Positions 1 to 7,053 of a stretch of 31,626 nt of DNA are shown piece after piece. This DNA is from Chloroflexota bacterium. GTDB taxonomy: Bacteria; Chloroflexota; Anaerolineae; B4-G1. Made by a program: the position numbers and the translations under genes. Positions within the stretch are counted from its first letter, which is position 1. Each line of letters opens with the position of its first letter. The notes under the pieces were generated by a model. The model was given only the letters and a program-made list of their open reading frames with translations, was not told the origin of the DNA and searched no databases. The DNA lies in contig JAAEPW010000546.1 in NCBI GenBank assembly GCA_024232355.1, forward strand, positions 1 to 31,626, in the 5' to 3' direction.

Positions 1-39
1 CACTTCTTGCTCGAAATTCTGTAAAATTGTCTCCACCAT
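1..39 (-). CDS. 5' end of an unidentified divergent gene, cut by the window edge
   Basis: Read on the minus strand, an AGGAGAG Shine-Dalgarno (50-44) precedes two consecutive ATG codons (42-40 and 39-37), and the frame stays open to the edge (MVETILQNFEQEV from the second ATG). The second ATG is 6 nt from the AGGAG core and is preferred; the first is only 3 nt away. The gene diverges from surE. Too little is visible to identify the product. Confidence 0.55.
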   Translation of the reverse strand, partial: MVETILQNFEQEV

Positions 40-167
40 CATTCTCTCCTTTGTTTTTTCTGAACGCCTCTCAACCTATCCGTGGAGAAAATGACACAAT
101 TTTGCTCTTTTGTCAAATGTCATATTTTGGAATTGCACCCCAGGGACACGAGCAAAGTGAGGTTTTC

Positions 168-196
168 TTGTCCAAACTCCTTTTTCCTGTTATCAT
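168..196 (+). promoter_or_regulatory. Promoter of surE (leaderless type)
   Basis: TTGTCC (168-173, 4/6 to the sigma-70 -35) and TATCAT (191-196, 5/6 to the -10) are separated by exactly 17 bp. The expected transcription start, about 7 bp past the -10, is 203-204, which is the A of the surE ATG. No Shine-Dalgarno lies before that ATG, so the mRNA is probably leaderless. The elements are seen; the transcription start is inferred. Confidence 0.55.
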
Positions 197-203
197 TGCG
201 CCT

Positions 204-1049
204 ATGCAAAAAACGACAAACCCACTCATTCTGATCACCAACGACGACGGCGTCACCTCACCAGGGCTGCGAGCGGCGGTGCGAGCCGCTATGCCTCTGG
301 GAGATATCCTCGTCGTCGCTCCGACGAGGCAATGGTCCGGCGCGGGGCGGAGTATGCCGCACGACGTAGATGGGCACACGTCCCACTATCCGATGGAGGT
401 GGATGGACGCCCCATCACCGCATATCAGGTAAATGCCTCCCCCGCTTTGGTCGTCGTACGTGGTGTGGCTACATTGGCTCCACGCCCCCCCACTATGCTC
501 ATCTCTGGCATCAACTATGGTGAAAATCTGGGCAGCGACGTCACCGTCTCAGGCACTGTCGGCGCGGCGCTGCAAGGAGCCGCCTTTGGCATTCCTTCCC
601 TGGCCGTATCCCTCCAGACACCTCAAGAGACACACCTCAATCCCTCAGACGAAATAGACTTTGACGCCGCCGTCCACTTTACCCGCACGTTTGCTAGCCG
701 GATACTACACGTGCCGCTCCCCCTTGACGTAGACGTTCTCAAACTAGATATGCCCGACAACACCACGCCAGACACCCCCTGGCGACTGACCCGTGTTTCG
801 CGCCACGCCTACTTTGTTGGCGTCTCACCCAAATCAGACAGCCCGCAAGATCCACTGTCCCCAGAGCGAGCTACAGAGGATATGAAATATCAACCACTTT
901 CTCGCCCAGAACACACTGAACCCGACTCTGACATCTACGCTTTGGCTGTTGACCGCGTTGTCTCTGTGGCCCCGCTTAGTCTGGATCTAAGCTCTCGAAC
1001 CGACTGGGAGCAAATAGAAACACTGCTACACAATCCGACAACAGATTGA
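204..1049 (+). CDS. surE: 5'/3'-nucleotidase SurE
   Basis: SurE is a metal-dependent nucleoside-monophosphate phosphatase of the cytoplasm that acts in nucleotide salvage and stress survival. The N-terminal ITNDDGVTSPGL carries the metal-binding Asp pair (D14, D15), and PTRQWSGAGRS follows. The signature SGINYGENLGSDV has N104 as the expected metal ligand and continues into SGTVGAALQG. The length of 281 residues is slightly above the 250-265 usual for the family. The frame is open upstream to 27, but those extra 59 residues have no SurE similarity, whereas the ATG at 204 puts the NDDG motif at the canonical distance from the N-terminus and sits at the predicted transcription start. The gene runs in the same direction as the glycan operon, but that operon has its own promoter overlapping the surE stop codon, so a functional link is not implied. 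Confidence 0.95.
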   Translation: MQKTTNPLILITNDDGVTSPGLRAAVRAAMPLGDILVVAPTRQWSGAGRSMPHDVDGHTSHYPMEVDGRPITAYQVNASPALVVVRGVATLAPRPPTMLISGINYGENLGSDVTVSGTVGAALQGAAFGIPSLAVSLQTPQETHLNPSDEIDFDAAVHFTRTFASRILHVPLPLDVDVLKLDMPDNTTPDTPWRLTRVSRHAYFVGVSPKSDSPQDPLSPERATEDMKYQPLSRPEHTEPDSDIYALAVDRVVSVAPLSLDLSSRTDWEQIETLLHNPTTD

Positions 1050-1073
1050 CCGGTTGCAGTGGTGTGTTATAAT
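1046..1073 (+). promoter_or_regulatory. Promoter of the glycan operon
   Basis: TTGACC (1046-1051, 5/6) overlaps the surE stop codon. A 16-bp spacer follows, then a perfect TATAAT (1068-1073). The expected start is near 1080, giving a leader of about 60 nt before the GTG at 1143. It is the only strong promoter seen ahead of the nine-gene run 1143-23122. Confidence 0.65.
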
Positions 1074-1086
1074 GCAGCCAAAATCG

Positions 1087-1120
1087 CGCAACACGCAACA
1101 TAAATTACTCGCGTGTTGCG
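1087..1120 (+). repeat. Perfect 10-bp inverted repeat in the operon leader
   Basis: CGCAACACGC (1087-1096) and its exact reverse complement (1111-1120) flank a 14-nt A/T-rich loop, just downstream of the predicted transcription start. No U-run follows the stem, so it is not an ordinary intrinsic terminator. It could be an mRNA leader hairpin or a repressor site. The left arm is made of overlapping 7-bp units (CGCAACA repeated), like the heptamer arrays inside the operon genes. Confidence 0.7.
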
Positions 1121-1142
1121 TATCGTGTGAGGAATATGAACT

Positions 1143-2237
1143 GTGAACAAACATGAACCATCAACTCTTGAAATTTCCATCGTACTCCCCGTCTACAACG
1201 AGGCCGAATCCCTACCGAGCTTGATTCCCGAGCTGACAGACGCGCTAGGCAAACTAGACCGCAGTTATGAAATCATCGCCGTGGACGACGGCAGTTCTGA
1301 TGACAGCGTACCCGTTCTCTGTCGTCTGCAAGAGCAAGAACCACACCTGCGCATCGTCCAGTTCCGTCGCAACTTTGGTCAGACCGCAGCCTTTGCTGCC
1401 GGGTTCGACTATGCCAGGGGCGCGATCATCATCACGATGGATGCCGACGGCCAGCAAGACCCCACCGACATTCCCCGTTTGCTGGAGACACTGGAAGAAG
1501 GAGAATACGACCTGGTCAACGGCTGGCGCCAAAATCGCAAGGAGCCTTTTCTGACCCGCAAGCTGCCCTCCATGATGGCCAATTGGCTCATCGCCAACGC
1601 CAGCGATATCCACTTGCACGACCGGGGCTGTTCGCTCAAAGCCTTTCGCCGCGACCTGGTCAAACAGATGAACCTCTATGGCGAATTACACCGTTTCATC
1701 CCAGAGGTTGCCAGCCTGATCGGCGTGCGCATCGCCGAGGTGCCAGTCAACGACCGCCCGCGCAAGGCGGGGCAATCCAAGTACGGCGCGCTCTCCCGCA
1801 CGCCCCACGTCATCCTCGATTTGCTCACGGTCTCTTTCCTGCTCAGCTACTCTAACCGCCCGATGCAGCTCTTTGGCGGCGTGGGATTGTTGAGCAGTGG
1901 CCTGGGCGGACTGATGCTCCTCTACTTGGCGGGAGCCAAAATACTCAACGGCATACTTTACGGCAAACAAGCATTTCGCGCCTTTCGCGTTGGCACAAAC
2001 CCGTGGACGATGCTGGGCGTATTGCTGACTGTGTTGGGCGTTCAATTCTTGATGATGGGGCTGCTGGGCGAAATCCTCACCCGCACCTACCACGAAGCGC
2101 AGGACAAACCCATCTATGTCGTTCGCCAAGTTTTCCAAGTCGCAGAACAAAAAAAGGGAACAGACGTCGCTGATTTTGTTAAAAACATCGTGGACATCGT
2201 CCAAGATGTCGTAGACAGCGTCAAGGAGGATACGTGA
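1143..2237 (+). CDS. GT2 family polyprenyl-phosphate glycosyltransferase (DPM1/ArnC-like)
   Basis: This enzyme moves a sugar from a nucleotide-sugar donor to a polyprenyl phosphate at the cytoplasmic face, making the lipid-linked donor that GT-C enzymes use. The N-terminal GT-A domain shows IVLPVYNE (about residues 13-20), VDDGSSDDS (D48, D49) and the metal-binding DAD (100-102) in MDADGQQDP. Two membrane helices follow near residues 241-268 and 290-315, and an acidic amphipathic tail ends the protein. At 364 residues it fits the ArnC/GtrB group. The start is GTG 1143, with GAGGA at 1129-1133 nine nt upstream; the nearby ATG at 1137 is out of frame and stops within seven codons. It is the first gene of the operon, and its end overlaps the next gene by 4 nt. 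The sugar and lipid cannot be read from the sequence. Confidence 0.88.
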   Translation: MNKHEPSTLEISIVLPVYNEAESLPSLIPELTDALGKLDRSYEIIAVDDGSSDDSVPVLCRLQEQEPHLRIVQFRRNFGQTAAFAAGFDYARGAIIITMDADGQQDPTDIPRLLETLEEGEYDLVNGWRQNRKEPFLTRKLPSMMANWLIANASDIHLHDRGCSLKAFRRDLVKQMNLYGELHRFIPEVASLIGVRIAEVPVNDRPRKAGQSKYGALSRTPHVILDLLTVSFLLSYSNRPMQLFGGVGLLSSGLGGLMLLYLAGAKILNGILYGKQAFRAFRVGTNPWTMLGVLLTVLGVQFLMMGLLGEILTRTYHEAQDKPIYVVRQVFQVAEQKKGTDVADFVKNIVDIVQDVVDSVKEDT

Positions 2238-3871
2238 GTCGAGTTCTAATTATCGGAATTGATGGCGGGACGTTCGATCTGATCCAGCCATGGACACAAG
2301 CCGGAGACCTGCCCAACCTGGCCCGCTTAATGGCCGAGGGCGTCCATGGGCCATTGGAATCCACACTCCCGCCAGTCACCGCCCCGGCCTGGACCACCTT
2401 TGCTACTGGCAAAAACCCAGGTAAACACAGCATATTCGACTTTATCCGGCCTACTATGGGAGGACGATTCGACCTGGTCAACGCCACATCTATTCGCGCT
2501 CAAACACTGTGGCAGATACTTTCTGAAGCAAATCGAACAGTTGGCGTGATGAACGTGCCCGTCACCTATCCGCCCACTCCAGTCAATGGATTCGTTATTG
2601 GTGGAATGCTCTCACCGGTAGGCGCCAACTTTACCTACCCCAGCGACCTGCTCAAACCATACGCCGATCAGCTAGAGCCCTACCGCATTGCTCCGCACGT
2701 GCAATACAAGCCAGGCAACGAGATAGAATTCACCGACGACCTAATCGATCTGGTCGAGCGGAGGGGAGAATACGCCCTAAAATTAATGGCCGATTTCCCC
2801 CATGACTTTTTAATGTTCCATTTCCAGACCACAGACATCATACAGCACGCCTTTTGGAAGTTTGCAGCCCCAGACCATCCGCTATACGATTCTCAAGCCA
2901 CCGCCCGCTTTGGCTCTGCGATCAAACAAATTTACCAGCGGGTAGACAACTATATCGGCCAGATGCTGAACCGCATCCCCAACGACACCACTGTCATCGT
3001 GATGTCTGACCACGGCTTTGGCTCCCTGGACTATGTGGTCAATATGAACCTTTTCCTCCTGGACAAGGGCTTGTTGCAGTTGAAACGAGGCGTGTGGACA
3101 CGGCTCAAGACCAGCCTCTTTCGAGCCGGTCTCACCCCGGCTTCCATCTGGCACATGATCGAGCGCACGGGCTTGCAAAACTATGTCTGGCAAGTCTCCA
3201 AATCCACCCGAAACAAGGTGGTGGGCAAGTTCCTCTCTTTTGACGATGTCGACTGGTCACGCACGCAAGCCTATTCTATTGGACACGTCGGCCAGATTTT
3301 CGTCAACCTAAAAGGACGAGAGCCAGAGGGCATCGTCGAACCAGGTGCAGAACAAGAGAGCGTGCGCCAGCGAGTGACAGAGGCACTAGGAGACCTCCGC
3401 CATCCAGAGACCGGTCAAGCATTGGTGGACAAAATCATCCCTGCCGACCAAGTCGTTCACGGTCCCCACGCCCACCACAGCCCCGACCTCCACGTCGTGA
3501 TGAACGGCTACCGAACCATCGCCTTCCCCCTCTTTGCCACCGACAACCGCATCGTTACCCGCCAGATTCGAGGTGATTCGGGCAGCCATCGACTGCACGG
3601 CATCTTTATCGCCGCAGGGCCAGAAATCCGCGCAGGCAAGACCGTACAAAATGCCTGCATCCAAGACCTAGCCCCGACCATTCTACACCTGATGGGCCTG
3701 CCGGTGCCAGACGATATGGACGGGCACGTGTTGAGCCAAGCACTGACGACCTCTCGAACCATCGAGTTCCGCAGTGTCAACTCGACCGACGAGGGCATCC
3801 AAGCCGGACTTTCAGAAGAAGAAACCACCGAAGTTGAAGTTCGACTCCGCGCCCTCGGCTACTTGGGATAA
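2234..3871 (+). CDS. Alkaline phosphatase superfamily phosphohydrolase (COG3379/nucleotide pyrophosphatase type)
   Basis: This is an AlkP-superfamily hydrolase, likely a phosphodiesterase, phosphatase or phosphotransferase. The protein opens directly on the first core strand, with metal-ligand D10 in IIGIDGG. PPVTAPAWTTFATGKNP holds the expected nucleophile T49, then come TTDIIQHAFWK, the metal-binding SDHGFG and a late GSHRLHGIF His. It has 545 residues and no signal peptide or membrane helix, so it should act in the cytoplasm, unlike the secreted members of the superfamily. The start is GTG 2234, overlapping the GT2 stop by 4 nt, with a strong AAGGAGG at 2223-2229. The stop and the next ATG share one base (TAATG). 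Lying between a lipid-phosphate glycosyltransferase and GT-C enzymes suggests a substrate such as a sugar phosphate or polyprenyl phosphate; that is inference. Confidence 0.85.
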   Translation: MSRVLIIGIDGGTFDLIQPWTQAGDLPNLARLMAEGVHGPLESTLPPVTAPAWTTFATGKNPGKHSIFDFIRPTMGGRFDLVNATSIRAQTLWQILSEANRTVGVMNVPVTYPPTPVNGFVIGGMLSPVGANFTYPSDLLKPYADQLEPYRIAPHVQYKPGNEIEFTDDLIDLVERRGEYALKLMADFPHDFLMFHFQTTDIIQHAFWKFAAPDHPLYDSQATARFGSAIKQIYQRVDNYIGQMLNRIPNDTTVIVMSDHGFGSLDYVVNMNLFLLDKGLLQLKRGVWTRLKTSLFRAGLTPASIWHMIERTGLQNYVWQVSKSTRNKVVGKFLSFDDVDWSRTQAYSIGHVGQIFVNLKGREPEGIVEPGAEQESVRQRVTEALGDLRHPETGQALVDKIIPADQVVHGPHAHHSPDLHVVMNGYRTIAFPLFATDNRIVTRQIRGDSGSHRLHGIFIAAGPEIRAGKTVQNACIQDLAPTILHLMGLPVPDDMDGHVLSQALTTSRTIEFRSVNSTDEGIQAGLSEEETTEVEVRLRALGYLG

Positions 3872-6800
3872 TGTCAAACCCCCAAGTCTCAAGCGAAAAA
3901 TCAAAAACTCAAAGCGCCAGCAGAGAGCGTCTACCATCATTCATCGTTCATTATTCATTGTTCATTGTTGCTTTTCTGCTCCGCCTGGCTCCCCTCGGGC
4001 GCTACATCACCCCCGACGAGCCTGTCTGGGTCTACCGCGCCATTCGCTTCACCGATGCGCTGGCAGCCCGTGACTGGGCGGCAGTTCCTTCCACAGGTCA
4101 CCCCGGTGTGACGACAATGTGGCTGGGGTCTATCGGAATAGCCGTACAGCGGCTGCTCGCTCCCACCGCAAGCAGCGCCCACATGGACTGGATTCGACGC
4201 ATGGCCTGGCTGGCCCCAGAGAACGGGGAGGCATTTCGCCACCTGGCTTTTTTCCTCCCTTGGGGTCGCATCACCGTCGCCCTGATCACCACACTAGGGC
4301 TAGTCGCCCTCTACCCTATGCTCACGCGCCTCTTTGACCGACGCGTGGCACTACTGACTGTCGGCCTGCTGGCCTTTGATCCCTTCCTCGTCGGCCACTC
4401 TGGTCTGCTCCATACCGACGCACTGCTGGCGACCTTTACCCTCCTGGCCTTGACAACCGCTATCAACGGTACACAAGGGGCACACCGCACCGTCTGGTGG
4501 ATGCTCTCTGGATTTTTCACCGGCCTGGCCATGTTGACCAAAACACCAGCCGTCATCCTTCCCCCATTTATCCTACTCCTCTGCGCCATTCCTATTCTCA
4601 CCCGCAACTCGAAACTCAAAATTCAAAACTCGCAACTCGTCGTTCATTATTCATTGTTCGTTGCATCATTGTTCATTACCGTCTTTACCCTCTACCCTGC
4701 CTTATGGGTCAGCACCTCCGACACATTTCGTACCCTCTCCTCCTTTGCTGAAAAACACGTAGGAACAGTCCAGCGACCCATTTTCTTTGCCGGTCAAACG
4801 ACCTACGACCCCGGCCCAACCTTTTACCCCGTCGTCTTTTTTTTTCGCGTCTCACCCCTAGTCCTGATCGGGCTCGCCATCGGCCTGGTTTCTGTGCACC
4901 GCCTGCCCCCCAACCGGCGACTGACCTACCTGCTGTTGCTCACCTTTGCCATTGGCTTTGGCACGCTGATGAACCTGGGGGCGAAAAAACACGACCGTTA
5001 CTTGTTACCCGCCTTTCCACCCCTTACACTAGCAGCGGCCCTGGGATGGGAACACGTGCGCAAGCGAATCGCAAGCAGCCAAATCATCATTCCTCTCATC
5101 CAACTGATACTGACCCTCCCCTTTGCCTTCTACCCTCTCACCGCCTTCAACCCTTTTACCGGGGGGCCTTGGGGTGCAGAGCGCGTGCTCTCAACCACTT
5201 GGGGAGAGGATATGGGCGCAGCCGCCCGATGGCTCAACCAACAGCCCAATGCCGAACAACTCACCGTCGCGGCCCTATCCGTGCCCACCTTTGCCGCTAT
5301 CTTTGATGGTCACACCCTTCCCCTCGATCATACAACCCTAGCCGATTACGTCGTCGTCAGTCCCAATCAAGCAACCGGTCAACCTATCCACGCTGCCCGC
5401 TTTGGCTTTCTCGACCACGTCGTTGTGCTGACCAACACAGCCCCCTCGGAGCAATCCGCCTACCTGACCACCCACGCGGGGCCAGACGATTTGATCTTGC
5501 TCGACGCCCACACACCACTTTTGCGCACCTACGATGGGCCCGGTACCCTGTTCTCCATCGCCGACCTACCTGACCAAGCTGCCGTCACCGCTCGCCTGAC
5601 CGAACTGAACACCGAGCACCCTCAACTCTGGCTCCTCGCCGACCCTGCCGCCGCTCCCATCACAGCCGCACACCTACGCCAGGCCATGAACACTATAGCA
5701 TCCCCCGTTTCCACCGCCACCATCGCATCCACCACCATCGTTCAATACACAAATCTTGGCACTCGACCCTCAAACCCGCCAGCCAGAATCTCAACCCTGG
5801 GAGAGTACATCGCCCTCGTGGATGCCATATTGCCAGACGAGCCCGTCAACACACCCTTTCCCATCCTTCTGCGTTGGCAAGCCCTGGCGCCGATTCCAAG
5901 CGACTTGCACGTATCCCTCCATCTGCGAGATACGGACGGCCATCTGTGGACAGAAGTAGGGCACCCCGTGCTCAACGACGTCACCTTTCCCACTAGCGCC
6001 TGGGCTCCTTACGAGTGGACAGACAACATTTTGACGCTCAAGCCACCAGAACGCATCCCGCCCGCCACTTACGCCCTCCAACTGACCCTGGCAGACAGCG
6101 GAGGCGCACAACTAGGGGCTTGGGACGCTGATGGTCAGTTCCAGGGCGTGCGCGTTCCTCTCGGTGACATAGAGATCGCCCCACCTACCGCACCCGTTTC
6201 GCAATCACTATGCGAGGAAACACAGGCTCTAGTCGCTGGTCCTTTGCAAACTTGCGCATCCAAGCTGTCTCCGCAAACCATTCCGTCCGGCGACATGCTT
6301 ACCCTGGTCCTCACGTGGTCGTCCGCTAGTTCACCAGACAGCGACTATCGCATCCGCTGGCGGCTGCTGGACACCACCGATTCCATAGCCCTGGAGCAAA
6401 CTGTCGCCCTCTCGCCGCACCCTACCTCCAACTGGCGCGCGGGCGACAGCTTTGACACCCGTTACAACCTGCGTCTCGACCCCGCGCTCCCGGCCACCGA
6501 CTACACCCTGGCATTCAATATCCTGACGCCCGATGGACGCCCCACCTGGCCCCAGGACGAAATCATGACCATTGTCAAAATTCTACCTCGTGATCGACTG
6601 TTCAAACTGCCATCTGACATCACCCACCCACTCCACCTGACGCTGGGTAACCTCATCCACCTGCGAGGATTCGACCTCGACCGCACCCAGGCCGCTCCTG
6701 GTGGCACCCTGCCCATCACCCTCTACTGGCAAGCCGACGGCCCCACCGACCTGGACTATACCATCTTTATCCACCTAGTCGGCCCTGACGGGCGTTCTTA

Positions 6801-7053
6801 CGGTCAAGTGGATCAGTTCCCAGGCGCAGGCGCGGCTCCTACCACCAGTTGGGCCTTGGGCCAAGTCACTGTGGACGCAATCAACCTACCCGTCGCTCCT
6901 GACGCACCCGCAGGCCAATACCACGTCGCCTTTGGAATGTACAACGCTGCCAGTGGCGGTCGCTTGCCCATCACCGACGCCTCCGGGCGCCTTCTGCCCG
7001 ACGGACGAGCCTTCCTACCACCCGAAATCACCATCACTGGAGGCTCCCAATGA
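3871..7053 (+). CDS. Giant GT39-like (PMT/ArnT, GT-C) membrane glycosyltransferase with three C-terminal beta modules
   Basis: The N-terminal half has about ten hydrophobic helices up to roughly residue 430. The first external loop carries TPDEPVW (D49, E50), the acidic pair typical of polyprenyl-phosphate-dependent PMT/ArnT enzymes, followed by GHPGVTTMW. After an extracytoplasmic linker come three copies of the operon's common beta module, starting near residues 640, 786 and 927; the last is the clearest, with LYWQAD and FIHLVGPDG. At 1060 residues it is about twice the usual GT39 length because of this tail. It starts on the base that ends the previous gene, so translation is probably coupled. 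Two heptamer arrays are read through in frame, one in the first membrane helix (around residues 23-33) and one near residues 246-268. It probably transfers a sugar from a lipid phosphate to a surface acceptor; the sugar is unknown. Confidence 0.8.
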   Translation: MSNPQVSSEKSKTQSASRERLPSFIVHYSLFIVAFLLRLAPLGRYITPDEPVWVYRAIRFTDALAARDWAAVPSTGHPGVTTMWLGSIGIAVQRLLAPTASSAHMDWIRRMAWLAPENGEAFRHLAFFLPWGRITVALITTLGLVALYPMLTRLFDRRVALLTVGLLAFDPFLVGHSGLLHTDALLATFTLLALTTAINGTQGAHRTVWWMLSGFFTGLAMLTKTPAVILPPFILLLCAIPILTRNSKLKIQNSQLVVHYSLFVASLFITVFTLYPALWVSTSDTFRTLSSFAEKHVGTVQRPIFFAGQTTYDPGPTFYPVVFFFRVSPLVLIGLAIGLVSVHRLPPNRRLTYLLLLTFAIGFGTLMNLGAKKHDRYLLPAFPPLTLAAALGWEHVRKRIASSQIIIPLIQLILTLPFAFYPLTAFNPFTGGPWGAERVLSTTWGEDMGAAARWLNQQPNAEQLTVAALSVPTFAAIFDGHTLPLDHTTLADYVVVSPNQATGQPIHAARFGFLDHVVVLTNTAPSEQSAYLTTHAGPDDLILLDAHTPLLRTYDGPGTLFSIADLPDQAAVTARLTELNTEHPQLWLLADPAAAPITAAHLRQAMNTIASPVSTATIASTTIVQYTNLGTRPSNPPARISTLGEYIALVDAILPDEPVNTPFPILLRWQALAPIPSDLHVSLHLRDTDGHLWTEVGHPVLNDVTFPTSAWAPYEWTDNILTLKPPERIPPATYALQLTLADSGGAQLGAWDADGQFQGVRVPLGDIEIAPPTAPVSQSLCEETQALVAGPLQTCASKLSPQTIPSGDMLTLVLTWSSASSPDSDYRIRWRLLDTTDSIALEQTVALSPHPTSNWRAGDSFDTRYNLRLDPALPATDYTLAFNILTPDGRPTWPQDEIMTIVKILPRDRLFKLPSDITHPLHLTLGNLIHLRGFDLDRTQAAPGGTLPITLYWQADGPTDLDYTIFIHLVGPDGRSYGQVDQFPGAGAAPTTSWALGQVTVDAINLPVAPDAPAGQYHVAFGMYNAASGGRLPITDASGRLLPDGRAFLPPEITITGGSQ
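3884..3970 (+). repeat. Heptanucleotide repeat arrays inside the GT39-like gene (array 1)
   Basis: Two degenerate arrays lie side by side. An A-rich one spans 3884-3918 (units such as AAATCAA and AAACTCA). A T-rich one spans 3936-3970 (ATCATTC, ATCGTTC, ATTATTC, ATTGTTC, ATTGTTG). Because 3 x 7 = 21, the T-rich array encodes a seven-residue period (FIVHYSL, then FIV) that forms the start of the first membrane helix. Confidence 0.85.
4605..4674 (+). repeat. Ten consecutive degenerate heptamers inside the GT39-like gene (array 2)
   Basis: Five A-rich units (CAACTCG, AAACTCA, AAATTCA, AAACTCG, CAACTCG; 4605-4639) are followed without a gap by five T-rich units (TCGTTCA, TTATTCA, TTGTTCG, TTGCATC, ATTGTTC; 4640-4674). 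In frame they encode a polar loop (NSKLKIQNSQL) and then the start of a membrane helix (VVHYSLFVASLF). The same two repeat types, in the same order, occur at 3884-3970. Confidence 0.85.

Noticed and set aside
27..203. 59-codon N-terminal extension of surE
   Set aside because: It overlaps the divergent gene start and the promoter and carries no SurE similarity.
1087..1120. Intrinsic terminator for surE
   Set aside because: The stem has no following U-tract and lies downstream of the operon promoter, so it belongs to the leader.
3884..4674. CRISPR-like repetition
   Set aside because: The units are 7 bp, contiguous and degenerate, with no spacers and no cas genes nearby.
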